A stretch of DNA of 64,000 nt from Noviherbaspirillum autotrophicum. Lineage in GTDB: Bacteria > Pseudomonadota > Gammaproteobacteria > Burkholderiales > Burkholderiaceae_D. The stretch is from contig NZ_JWJG01000028.1 in NCBI RefSeq assembly GCF_000818395.1, positions 3,849,041 through 3,913,040 of the forward strand, read 5' to 3'. Below, in pieces: positions 40,921-48,762 of the stretch. Numbering within the stretch: position 1 is the first letter of the stretch; the number at the start of each line of letters is the position of its first letter. The notes below the pieces were generated by a model, which saw only the letters and a program-made list of their open reading frames with translations, was not told the DNA's origin and ran no database searches. The translations under genes and the position numbers were made by a program.

Positions 40921-43451
40921 TGGCCGAACTATTCACTACCGACATCGATCGCGTCCGTTCGGCCTTGTATTTCATCCCTGCTGAGGATCGCGATACCTGG
41001 GTGCGCATCGGCATGGCGATCAAAGCCGCGTTCGGCGATGGTGGCTTTGACCTGTGGGACGAATGGAGCCAACAAGCGGCATCCTACAATGCCCGCGATG
41101 CGCAAGACGTTTGGAAGAGTTTGCGCGCCGACGGTAAGGTGACGCTGGGAACGCTGTTTTACGAAGCCAAGACAAACGGCTGGTGTGATGACGGCACCTT
41201 CCAGCAACCGAGCCACGAAGAAATCACCGCACGCCAGCGCTTAGCTGCGGTGCGAGTCGAGCAAGAGCAATCCGGCATCGAAAAGGAACGTGCCGCCGCA
41301 GCGGCGAAAGCATTGGAAATCTGGAATGCATCCAGCACTGCGCAGCCGGATCATCCTTATCTCGTGCGTAAGCAAGTATCCCCAGTCGCCACCTTACGAG
41401 AGATTGACGCGAATGCCGTGGCTTCGATCCTCGGGTATACGCCGAAATCGAGTGGCGAGATACTGCATGGCCGTCTGTTGGTCGTGCCGGTCAAGGTGAA
41501 CTCATCGCTGTCGACGCTGGAACTGATTGATGAGGACGGCCGCAAGGCGGCGCTAGCAGGCCGGGGGACGAAAGCGGGTGGTTACTGGGCTGCACAGCCG
41601 CTGCCTGGCGATAACGGCAGTGGTGCCACGCTGCTGATTGGCGAAGGAGTGGCGACCGTGCTGTCGGCCCAACACGCCACCGGAGCTGCCGTCATTGCAG
41701 CTCTATCGTCCGGTAATCTGCTTGCGGTTGCGAAAGCGATACGCGAGCGTTATCCGGCTGCGACGCTGGTGCTGCTGGCTGATTTAGTCAAGGCAACCGG
41801 TCTTCCGGATAATCACGCGCTTCAAGCGGCTGCGACCAATAACGCCAAGGTTACGTCTCCCAACTTCGGCCCGCTTCGCCCCGTTAATGCGACAGACTTC
41901 AATGACATGTTCCTGATGTTCGGAACAGATGCCGTGAAACGTTGCATTGAAGCTGCTCAGGCACAGTCCTCCAAGTCTCTCGCCGACGCGTGGCCTGTTC
42001 CGACGCCGCTGCCAGACGCTCTGCCGCCAGTTCAGAAGTTCGATCCTGACCTGTTGCCGCTGTCCTTGCGCCCTTGGATCATGGACATTGCCTATCGCAT
42101 GCAATGCCCACCGGATTATCCAGCAGTGGGTAGCATCGTGGCGCTGTCCAGCCTCATCGGTGCGCGTGCGGTAGTACAACCGAAGGCACGCGACACGTGG
42201 CAAGTCGTGCCGAATTTGTGGGGGCTGGTAGTTGGCCGCCCCGGCGTCATGAAAAGCCCTGCGCTCAGCGCAGCGCTGAAGCCGTTGTACCAGTTGCAAG
42301 CCCGCGAACACGAATGCTGGGAAGCGGAACATGCAGCGTGGGCCATCGATACCAAGCTGGCAGACCTGCAAAAGGCCAATAACGAAAAAGAAGCTCGCCA
42401 GCTGGCAACTAAGGACCCTGAAAAGGCCCGCGCGTTGTTGCATTCGGAGGATCTGCCCGAGCCGACCCAGCGTCGTTACATCATCAACGACACCACTGTT
42501 GAAAAACTCGGTGAACTGCTGAAGGTGAATCCCTGGGGTGTTTTGTCCTACCGGGATGAAATTTACGGACTGCTCGCCAGTATGGAGAAATCGGGGCAGG
42601 AAGGATCGCGTGCGTTTTACCTGCAGGCCTATGACGGCGACAAAGGCTATATGTTTGATCGCATTGGACGGGGTGAAGTGCACATTCCGCGTGTCTGCCT
42701 CGCGATGCTGGGGGGAATTCAACCGGGCCGCGTGCAGGAGTATGTGCGCGGCGCAGTGTCGGGCGGCAGCAGTGACGATGGGCTGCTGCAGCGCTTTGGT
42801 TTGACGGTCTGGCCGGATGTGAATAGCGCGTATCGTCTTATCGACCAAGCGCCCGATGCAGCAGCAAAACAAGCGGTGCAAACAGTGTTCGAGCGACTGG
42901 CAAGACTGCACCCGAATAGTGACACCGAACCACAAATCTGGCGTCTTGATCCCGCTGCACAAACTCACTTTATCGAATGGCTGGTGCCATTTGAAACGGA
43001 ATTGCGCGGTGATGAGCTGCATCCGGCGTTAATTTCGCACCTCGCCAAGTACCGCAAGCTGATCCCGGCGCTCGCGTTGATCTTTGCACTGGTTGAAACG
43101 CCAGCCAGCGGAGGCGTGATCGGCGAAGCGGAGATGATGCGCGCGATTGCGTGGGGCGACTATCTCCGTACGCATGCCAATCGGCTTTATTCCGCCGCAG
43201 TCACACCCGAAATCACCGGCGCGGCGAAATTGCTCAAGAAAGTGAGTTCCGGTGTGCTCGGATCGGAATTTACTCCACGCATCGTCGTGCAAAAAGAATG
43301 GGGGGGATTAAACACACCTGAGGAAGTACGAAAAGCGGCGAACGTGCTGGTCGAATACGGTTGGCTGCGCCCCGAAAAGTATCAAACCGGTGGGCGCCCG
43401 AGCGAACGGTACGTGGTGAATCCGGCCGCATTGCAGCAGGAGGCGGCATGA
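40920..43451 (+). CDS. Satellite replication protein (PriCT, toprim-like, DUF3987 helicase-like)
   Basis: An 843-residue protein. The N terminus matches a PriCT-2 type domain (LYFIPAEDRDTWVRIGMAIK). A toprim-like section near 215-350 contains LLIGEGVATVLSA, VIAALSSGNL and NATDFNDM. The C-terminal half is a DUF3987-type P-loop domain with GRPGVMKSPAL (about 440) and SYRDEIYGLL. This is the usual primase/helicase of P4-like elements and would start replication at the element's own origin. ATG overlaps the stop of the micro-protein. Confidence 0.87.
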   Translation: MAELFTTDIDRVRSALYFIPAEDRDTWVRIGMAIKAAFGDGGFDLWDEWSQQAASYNARDAQDVWKSLRADGKVTLGTLFYEAKTNGWCDDGTFQQPSHEEITARQRLAAVRVEQEQSGIEKERAAAAAKALEIWNASSTAQPDHPYLVRKQVSPVATLREIDANAVASILGYTPKSSGEILHGRLLVVPVKVNSSLSTLELIDEDGRKAALAGRGTKAGGYWAAQPLPGDNGSGATLLIGEGVATVLSAQHATGAAVIAALSSGNLLAVAKAIRERYPAATLVLLADLVKATGLPDNHALQAAATNNAKVTSPNFGPLRPVNATDFNDMFLMFGTDAVKRCIEAAQAQSSKSLADAWPVPTPLPDALPPVQKFDPDLLPLSLRPWIMDIAYRMQCPPDYPAVGSIVALSSLIGARAVVQPKARDTWQVVPNLWGLVVGRPGVMKSPALSAALKPLYQLQAREHECWEAEHAAWAIDTKLADLQKANNEKEARQLATKDPEKARALLHSEDLPEPTQRRYIINDTTVEKLGELLKVNPWGVLSYRDEIYGLLASMEKSGQEGSRAFYLQAYDGDKGYMFDRIGRGEVHIPRVCLAMLGGIQPGRVQEYVRGAVSGGSSDDGLLQRFGLTVWPDVNSAYRLIDQAPDAAAKQAVQTVFERLARLHPNSDTEPQIWRLDPAAQTHFIEWLVPFETELRGDELHPALISHLAKYRKLIPALALIFALVETPASGGVIGEAEMMRAIAWGDYLRTHANRLYSAAVTPEITGAAKLLKKVSSGVLGSEFTPRIVVQKEWGGLNTPEEVRKAANVLVEYGWLRPEKYQTGGRPSERYVVNPAALQQEAA

Positions 43452-43849
43452 ACTGGCTCGCACGATTGAAGGAACTGGAAGCGGCTCGTTCCAGTACCCC
43501 ACAAAACCTGCAAAAGGATGCTTTCGTAGGTTTTGTAGGGGCCGGTCCCGAGCCTTTTCAGGAAATGAAGTATGGCGAATCGATTTTCACGACGCGTATC
43601 GTTTTGTTCATGGTACGGGATTTGGACAAGGATGAGGCCGAGGCAATGGTGGATCGCCTCGCCGTGCGCGACCAAGAAAAAGACGAGCGCCGCGTCTGTG
43701 TGGAATGCCGCCACCTCTTTGGCACCAAGAATCGCCGGTTTTGTCACCAGTGGGAAAAGACCGGAAAAATCGGTGGACCATCAATCCCGAGCGAGCTGAC
43801 GACAATTTTGCAACGCTGTGCCGGATTCGAGCCGGAGGTGCTGGAGTGA
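43448..43849 (+). CDS. Small zinc-finger-like element protein, 133 aa
   Basis: ATG overlaps the replication protein stop (ATGA). The product begins MNWLARLKELEAARS. A C-terminal RRVCVECRHLFGTKNRRFCH cluster has the look of a treble-clef or ribbon zinc finger. Proteins with the start MNWLARLKELE... and such a finger are common downstream of satellite primases, as I recall. Function unknown. Confidence 0.72.
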   Translation: MNWLARLKELEAARSSTPQNLQKDAFVGFVGAGPEPFQEMKYGESIFTTRIVLFMVRDLDKDEAEAMVDRLAVRDQEKDERRVCVECRHLFGTKNRRFCHQWEKTGKIGGPSIPSELTTILQRCAGFEPEVLE

Positions 43850-44499
43850 GTAAGAAAGCCGATATGAAACCCACAGAAGCGGATTCATCAGTCAAAATGA
43901 ATGGTGCAGATAAAGCAAAGCTGGCGCTTATTCCATCAGTGAATGCGGCATCAGTCATGTTGGCTTATCCCAATGACATTGTCGGCGCAGACGTAGAGCT
44001 TGCCACGCTGCTTGATGGATTGCGTGACTCCTGCAACGCCGTCAAGGATGGCGACTTGACCTCGCTTGAAGCAATGCTGGCGGCGCAAGCCATTGCTCTG
44101 CAGTCGATTTTCACGAGCCTCGCCCGCCGAGCCCAAACGCAGGAATACCAGCGCCAGCTGGAAGCGCTGTTGACGCTAGCGCTCAAGGCGCAATCGCAGA
44201 GCCGCGCCACGATACTGGCATTGGCCGAGCTGAAATATCCACGGCAGGTCGCGTTCGTCAATCAGGCCAATATTAGCCACGGGCCGCAGCAAGTGAATAA
44301 CGGTGGCGTGCCCTCCTCCGCGCGCGCGAGGAAAAAACAAACTACGCAAAACAAACTATTAGAGGACCAAACCAATGGGCGCACGCACTTGGACGGCGGA
44401 GCAACGGCAAAGACAGGCGGACGCAATGCGGCGCTGGAAACCGTGGGAAAAATCCACCGGTCCGAAAAGCGCGGAAGGAAAAGCAAAGGTGGCGCGTAA
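43846..44499 (+). CDS. Element protein of unknown function, 217 aa
   Basis: GTG start overlaps the upstream stop (GTGA); an ATG six codons later is an alternative. The middle (LTSLEAMLAAQAIALQSIF, LEALLTLALKAQSQSR) is helical, and the part PRQVAFVNQANISHGPQQVNNG is a strongly patterned motif. The last 41 residues are encoded by DNA that also encodes the N terminus of the next gene in another frame. Co-operonic with the replication protein. Confidence 0.7.
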   Translation: MSKKADMKPTEADSSVKMNGADKAKLALIPSVNAASVMLAYPNDIVGADVELATLLDGLRDSCNAVKDGDLTSLEAMLAAQAIALQSIFTSLARRAQTQEYQRQLEALLTLALKAQSQSRATILALAELKYPRQVAFVNQANISHGPQQVNNGGVPSSARARKKQTTQNKLLEDQTNGRTHLDGGATAKTGGRNAALETVGKIHRSEKRGRKSKGGA

Positions 44500-44590
44500 C
44501 GCATACACCGGCGGGAAATGGAAAGAGCTGCGACAGATGATCAAGGTCATGAATCATGCGTTGCGTCTACAACGAGATTTGCTGAGGTAG
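44375..44590 (+). CDS. Small protein with STGPKSAEGKAKVARNA motif, 71 aa
   Basis: ATG preceded by AGAGGA. The product starts MGARTWTAEQRQRQADAMRR and contains WKPWEKSTGPKSAEGK, a motif I know from many small phage and island proteins of unknown function. It overlaps the 217-aa gene by 125 bases in another frame, and both readings look protein-like. Basic, probably nucleic-acid binding. Confidence 0.65.
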   Translation: MGARTWTAEQRQRQADAMRRWKPWEKSTGPKSAEGKAKVARNAYTGGKWKELRQMIKVMNHALRLQRDLLR

Positions 44591-45040
44591 CCATTCAACA
44601 ATTACGAAAGCAGGCGGGCGATGCCACAATTGGGAATACCCTTAAGCTGCTAACTCCTGTCCGATTTCGTCATGCCTTGAAACTAGCCGAACTTCCGAGT
44701 TCGGCCGAGGGTGTGTAAAAACATGGTTTTGCCGCTAGACCAGCACGAAATAGCGGAATAAAAGAAGAGCGCCTCGTGACATGTTGTGGTCGTGTCGTTC
44801 GATTTTCACGTTTTCACACGGCCTCGGTTGTGGGCGGACATACATGATCTGACACATCCTGTCGGATCATGTCACAACTTATACACATCAATCCACCGCC
44901 TGTTGTCGACGAATTTGACATACATTGCGCAGACCAGTCGCATATTCATCGTAAGTGCTTGTTTCTATGCTCTTCTTAATCTCGGCATACGTTGTGCTTC
45001 AGCGCTTCTGGACATTCAAACAACAACTGAGAGGGGTACG
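44591..45040. other. Intergenic region before the PEP-CTERM gene
   Basis: About 450 bp without a credible gene. Contains the inverted repeat at 44842-44872 and must hold the promoter for the PEP-CTERM gene; none stands out. Confidence 0.5.
44842..44872. repeat. Inverted repeat upstream of the PEP-CTERM gene
   Basis: ACATGATCTGACA and TGTCGGATCATGT are inverted copies with one mismatch, around CATCC. It lies 168 bp before the ATG and has no T-run, so an operator is more likely than a terminator. Confidence 0.45.
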
Positions 45041-45649
45041 ATGAAAAAATTCATGCTGGTGCTGTCCTTGCTGCTTGGTTTGCAAACCGCGCATGCTGCG
45101 CTGGTTGCCGAGGATTATTCGTCTGTGGGCGATGGATTAATCACGCTGGATACCGAATCCGGTCTGGAGTGGCTCGACTTCACTGCCACAAGGGGCCTCA
45201 CTGTGTCGCAAGTCCTGTCAGGCATGGGCGGGTACAGCGCCACATTCCGTTATGCCACACGGAGTGAAATTCAAGAATTGTTGGCCCATGCAGGATTTTC
45301 GACCTTGAATACCTATGCGCCTGAATACGTGACGCTTGGACAGGCATTCAATAATCTTTTCAACTCGAACGGATCAGCTTGCGGAGGATCACTTCCTTGG
45401 GCTTGCGCCTTATCTATTTCACCGGACACGCAGCATCTTGACCTAATTAATGTGGGTGTCAGTCTTACAGAAGGTGGAGCTTTTCTATTCCCCAACTACG
45501 CCCCAACTGACTATCAACATGAGTGGTACGGCAGCGCTTTGGTGAGAGTTGACAATAATGGTGCCGTCGTACCGGAGCCTAGCGCAATCCTGCTGCTCGG
45601 CATCGGCCTTTTGGCTCTTGCCGCAAAACGTCAGCAACGGCAGGGTTAA
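45041..45649 (+). CDS. PEP-CTERM sorted secreted protein
   Basis: A 202-residue protein with a signal peptide (ending near AHAALVAE) and a C-terminal sorting tail: VPEPSAILLLGIGLLALAA followed by basic KRQQRQG. The body (TLDTESGLEWLDFTATRGLTV, YATRSEIQELL) resembles a DUF1566-like or lectin-like exported domain often found with this tail. PEP-CTERM proteins need an exosortase, which is not in this window, so the host must supply it. GAGAGGGG precedes the ATG. Confidence 0.85.
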   Translation: MKKFMLVLSLLLGLQTAHAALVAEDYSSVGDGLITLDTESGLEWLDFTATRGLTVSQVLSGMGGYSATFRYATRSEIQELLAHAGFSTLNTYAPEYVTLGQAFNNLFNSNGSACGGSLPWACALSISPDTQHLDLINVGVSLTEGGAFLFPNYAPTDYQHEWYGSALVRVDNNGAVVPEPSAILLLGIGLLALAAKRQQRQG

Positions 45650-45686
45650 GACATCAGTGTGACACGTCACGAGTTGATGCAAACAA

Positions 45687-45713
45687 AAACGCCGAGGATT
45701 TGCCTCGGCGTTT
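45687..45713 (+). terminator. Terminator after the PEP-CTERM gene
   Basis: AAACGCCGAGG and CCTCGGCGTTT form a perfect 11-bp stem with a 5-base loop, ending in TTTG. It starts 38 bases after the stop. Confidence 0.75.
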
Positions 45714-45826
45714 GTTCATGGCATCCTGATATCCCGCCCGAACGTTCTTTTGAACATCGGTATGGGCAGGGCTAAGCTGGATCGGGAATCAGGTAGTTTC
45801 CTGCCTGTTTCGCGTTCAGTGCCCGC

Positions 45827-45920
45827 TTATTGCGCTACTGCGGCAGCAGGCGCTTCCTTTTTCGCTGCGGCTTTCTTTGCTGTAGCCGACTTCTTGGCCG
45901 TCTTGGCTGGCGCATTAAGA
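45827..45920 (-). pseudogene. C-terminal fragment of an Ala/Lys-rich histone H1-like protein
   Basis: On the minus strand the frame reads APAKTAKKSATAKKAAAKK followed by EAPAAAVAQ and a stop. This is typical of the lysine/alanine tail of H1-like (AlgP/HC-type) bacterial DNA-binding proteins. No upstream domain is present: the frame before it lacks this character. The fragment lies about 140 bp inside the right attachment repeat. Confidence 0.6.
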
Positions 45921-46020
45921 CACTCCACAAAGGGTCGAATTAACAATAGCCCTTTTCACTAACGGCGTTTGACTATCCACGATATACCCTGGTGGTTTGT
46001 GAATTCACGCACCCCAAAAA

Positions 46021-46045
46021 TGTAGGGGTAAATGTAGGGGTAAAA
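46021..46045 (+). repeat. Right tandem repeats, likely integrase arm sites
   Basis: TGTAGGGGTAAA (46021-46032) is directly followed by TGTAGGGGTAAAA (46033-46045), ending 12 bp before the right attachment repeat. They match the unit found near the left end. Confidence 0.6.
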
Positions 46046-46057
46046 CTGCGCCAAATG

Positions 46058-46148
46058 AAAAGGGCTACAGACTTGTGATCTGTAACCCTTTGATTTTATT
46101 GGTCGGGGCGGGGAGATTCGAACTCCCGACCCCTTGCACCCCATGCAA
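46058..46148. repeat. Right attachment repeat, overlapping intact tRNA-Pro
   Basis: Ninety-one bases repeated at 32207-32297 with three differences. It runs from the tRNA terminator through the tRNA 3' end into the anticodon arm. Confidence 0.9.
46062..46088 (-). terminator. Terminator of tRNA-Pro
   Basis: Read on the minus strand, GGGTTACAGA and TCTGTAGCCC pair over 10 bp (one G-U) and are followed by TTTTC. It lies 12 bases after the CCA end of the tRNA and is duplicated in the left attachment repeat. Confidence 0.7.
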
Positions 46149-46176
46149 GTACGCTACCAGGCTGCGCTACGCCCCG
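46100..46176 (-). tRNA. tRNA-Pro (anticodon GGG)
   Basis: A 77-base cloverleaf on the minus strand. The acceptor stem CGGGGCG pairs with CGCCCCG, then discriminator A and encoded CCA. D arm GCGCAGCCTGGTAGCG, anticodon stem CTTGC/GCAAG with loop ATGGGGT (anticodon GGG), and T loop with GTTCGAATC. Intact, and host of the integrated element on its 3' side. Confidence 0.96.
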
Positions 46177-46237
46177 ACGAAGCTCGACATTATAGCAGAG
46201 CGATAACGGTTTCTGCCATGCATGCCTAAAATGCCCG

Positions 46238-47518
46238 TCACAACTTCGTGTCGGCCACCTCGGGCACCACAAGCATCCGGGGCGTCTGCGACAGTCCCAT
46301 GGTCCGTGCGATACGGATTACAGAAGGCTTGGTCTGGTCGAAGGCGTCGGCGTAATCATGTTCCTTGCGCAATGACCGGATGTATGTCTGCGTGAATGCG
46401 CCACCACCGAGGCTGGGTGATTCCAGCGACTCCTCGTTTTCGGATGCGGAAACGATCACGATGCGCGACGTTTTCATGTCCTTTGCCTTTTGCGCGAGGT
46501 CCGTGACCGCCTCTTGCGACAAGCTGGTCGTGTATTCGACTTCCTTCTTGTGCTGCGTCAGCGAACGCGTCCGGGAAGGCAAGTACCCCGGGATCGACAC
46601 GAACGTCTTGCCGCTATAACAGGTGTCGAGAAGGACGACCGACCGCACGTTTTTCGCGGTGAGTTGCGCGACAAAGCCTTGCAGGTCTTCGTCGCTCAGC
46701 GCAGTTTTGCGATTGGTGATTACGAAATCGATCGATTCGCCCTTGGACGTGACTTTTTTGCGCGGGAATTCGGTATCGTAAAGCACGATATCGAACTTGT
46801 TCATCGCATTCGGCAAGCCGTGGGCAGCGACGAACAACACGACCGTGTCGCCCGCCTGGACCTGCTCCATGACGTTGTGCATCGCCGCTTTGACCGCGCC
46901 GGAAGTGGCATCCTCTTTTGTCAGCAGGCTCACCTGGTTGCTGGGCACCGATCCGCCGTCGGGAGAAAGGAGGAATGTATAGATATCCGCCGCGTCCTTT
47001 TCGGCACCGTCCAGCCAGTGTTCGGGCGGAAGATACCTGGACTTGCTGGCACCGACGATGACGCCCAGGGTTTGCGGCGTGCGTCTGGCAGCCTGCGGCG
47101 GCGATGCAGGTTGTGTAGCTACGGCAGCCGGACGCTTTTGCATCATCCGTCCGATGGTCGACGCAAATGCCGAATTGAAGCCTTTCAGTCGGTACGAGAT
47201 ATTGGCCGGCGTGGTGGGTGCAACACGTCGCAATCCGACCACGGCGCGCGCCGCCGCAAACGCGGTCTCGACCTCGTCGCGATCCTCATATTCGCCAATC
47301 AAGGAAATGCGTCCGTCATCTCCCAGCCGCACGTCGGCCTGCTGTAGCCCTACCGAACGGAAGGCGTCACGAATCGCGCTGATTTCCGACTGCGTCACTG
47401 CTTCGACAGCCGGCACGCCCACCCCTGCCCCTTGCGCTTGCGCTGCGCCCCCTTCCCAGGCCAGGCAAAGCAGTACGACCAGCCGGCCAAGAGCCATGCA
47501 CCACCTGCCCGCCCGCAT
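46238..47518 (-). CDS. Secreted caspase-fold peptidase with BON-like domain
   Basis: A 426-residue protein with an N-terminal signal peptide ending near AAQAQ. Residues about 40-110 resemble a BON domain (QADVRLGDDGRISLIGEYED, then EVETAFAAARAVVGL). A linker leads to a caspase domain from about 150: LGVIVGASKSRYLP, catalytic His233 in VAAHGLPN and Cys300 in LLDTCYSGKTF. Start is the ATG at 47518, or a GTG one codon earlier, overlapping the stop of the SH3 gene. Last gene of the eight-gene surface operon. Confidence 0.87.
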   Translation of the reverse strand: MRAGRWCMALGRLVVLLCLAWEGGAAQAQGAGVGVPAVEAVTQSEISAIRDAFRSVGLQQADVRLGDDGRISLIGEYEDRDEVETAFAAARAVVGLRRVAPTTPANISYRLKGFNSAFASTIGRMMQKRPAAVATQPASPPQAARRTPQTLGVIVGASKSRYLPPEHWLDGAEKDAADIYTFLLSPDGGSVPSNQVSLLTKEDATSGAVKAAMHNVMEQVQAGDTVVLFVAAHGLPNAMNKFDIVLYDTEFPRKKVTSKGESIDFVITNRKTALSDEDLQGFVAQLTAKNVRSVVLLDTCYSGKTFVSIPGYLPSRTRSLTQHKKEVEYTTSLSQEAVTDLAQKAKDMKTSRIVIVSASENEESLESPSLGGGAFTQTYIRSLRKEHDYADAFDQTKPSVIRIARTMGLSQTPRMLVVPEVADTKL

Positions 47519-48678
47519 CACTTGACCTTCACAAGTGCGCTGGCAGGGATCCAGCCGCTCGTTCCCTGATCGGTATCGATCTGTACCCAGGAAGTCGGCT
47601 TCTTGGCGTGCGCCTCTTGCGCGATTCTGACGCGCGTACCCGCATTCAAGGATGCAATGGCCGTGCGCTTGGGACCGGAATTATCGAACAGGGACGTCTT
47701 GTGCTTGACCGCGTGCGTTGCGACGAAAGAGCCGTCCTTGAGCGAACGGGTGGCACCTGCTGCAGGCGTTCCATTCCCGTCAACCGAATTGACGGCGGGT
47801 GAGCCGGCGTAACGTTTCGGCCGGCCGGACTTGTCGAGCAGCGCGAAGTCGACCGTGCTGGCCGACTTCATGTGCTCGGCCTCGACAGTGAGCGTGTAGC
47901 GCATCGGAACCGGCAGCGGCAAGGGCAGTTGCGCGCGCGGCGGAATTTGCAGCTTGTGGTGGAACGTGCCGCGGCCCTGCTGGATGACCACGTCCTCGAC
48001 ATAATCGTCCTTGCCTTCATCGGCGATCGTCACCCATTGCAGGCGCTCGCGCGGCATCCTGATGGCGGCTTCGAGCGGAATCGGCTTGCCGGCCGCATCG
48101 AGCATCGCATTGCCTTTCGCGTCGGCCAACACCAGCTTGTCTTCCGAATCGGCCATGAAGCGCACGATTTCGACCTTGTGCCGGAATCGCGCCTTGATAT
48201 CCTTGGCAGCGGGGTCCTCGGCCAGGAAGGTGAAGCTGAATTCGGGGACCGGAGGATCGTTCTCGGTGCCCTCAACGCGCATCTCAAGCTTGTCCAGATT
48301 GAGGCTCTGCTTGCGCTGGCGCCTTGCCGCTGCCGGCAAAGCCTGTGCCTCCGATTGTTGCGCTACCGGCTCGGACTTGCTGTAGACTGCCGCGCACTTG
48401 CGCCAGGCGGTCATGCCAATCAAGGCCGCAGTGGCGATGCCGGCAGCCGCGCCGACCGCGTTGGCGGAGCCCTTGTCGTTACCCAGGATATTCTTGGTCA
48501 GCAGGCCGACACCGATGCCGCCTACCGCCGCAAGGCCTAGATTGGAGGCAAAGCAGGATTCGAAACTGTCGAACGCCTTCTCCCCGCTCGGCATATGCGT
48601 GCAGCCTGCCGCATAGACCACCAGTACGGCACCTGCAGTAATGCGCTTGAACCAGCGCGCGCCGCCCATCTGCATCAT
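47518..48678 (-). CDS. Lipoprotein with C-terminal SH3 domain
   Basis: A 386-residue protein with a lipobox-like VVYAAGC near residue 25. A glycine/alanine-rich hydrophobic stretch (about 48-90) suggests membrane insertion. A beta-rich middle follows (HKVEIVRFMADSEDKLVLAD, LQWVTIADEGKDD), then a C-terminal bacterial SH3-type domain (ATHAVKHKTSLFD, LNAGTRVRIAQEAH, SWVQIDTDQGTSGWIP). SH3 domains of this type often bind peptidoglycan. GGGAGAAAGTC precedes the ATG; the stop overlaps the caspase start. Confidence 0.8.
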   Translation of the reverse strand: MMQMGGARWFKRITAGAVLVVYAAGCTHMPSGEKAFDSFESCFASNLGLAAVGGIGVGLLTKNILGNDKGSANAVGAAAGIATAALIGMTAWRKCAAVYSKSEPVAQQSEAQALPAAARRQRKQSLNLDKLEMRVEGTENDPPVPEFSFTFLAEDPAAKDIKARFRHKVEIVRFMADSEDKLVLADAKGNAMLDAAGKPIPLEAAIRMPRERLQWVTIADEGKDDYVEDVVIQQGRGTFHHKLQIPPRAQLPLPLPVPMRYTLTVEAEHMKSASTVDFALLDKSGRPKRYAGSPAVNSVDGNGTPAAGATRSLKDGSFVATHAVKHKTSLFDNSGPKRTAIASLNAGTRVRIAQEAHAKKPTSWVQIDTDQGTSGWIPASALVKVK

Positions 48679-48762
48679 GACTTTCTCCCTGCGCTGTACG
48701 CGTCGTCTTCCCGCCGCGCAGCCAACAGTGATGCAGCCGCGGGCGGCGGGGTAATTGTTGTT

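Larger units (their letters stand above)
32207..46148. mobile_element. P4-like integrative element in the tRNA-Pro(GGG) gene
   Basis: About 13.9 kb bounded by 91-bp direct repeats that contain the 3' end of tRNA-Pro. It carries a tyrosine integrase at the left end, an AlpA-like regulator, a PriCT/toprim/DUF3987 replication protein, small conserved genes and cargo. No capsid, tail or lysis genes are seen, so it is a satellite-like or genomic-island type element rather than a full prophage. Base composition is visibly more A/T-rich in the cargo section (34000-39700) than in the flanking chromosome. Confidence 0.88.

Noticed and set aside
45750..45962. A 70-codon plus-strand gene rich in Ala and Phe
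   Set aside because: It is the antisense reading of the Ala/Lys-rich histone-like tail on the other strand.
32207..46148. A complete prophage
   Set aside because: No terminase, portal, capsid, tail or lysis genes; only integration, regulation, replication and cargo genes are present.
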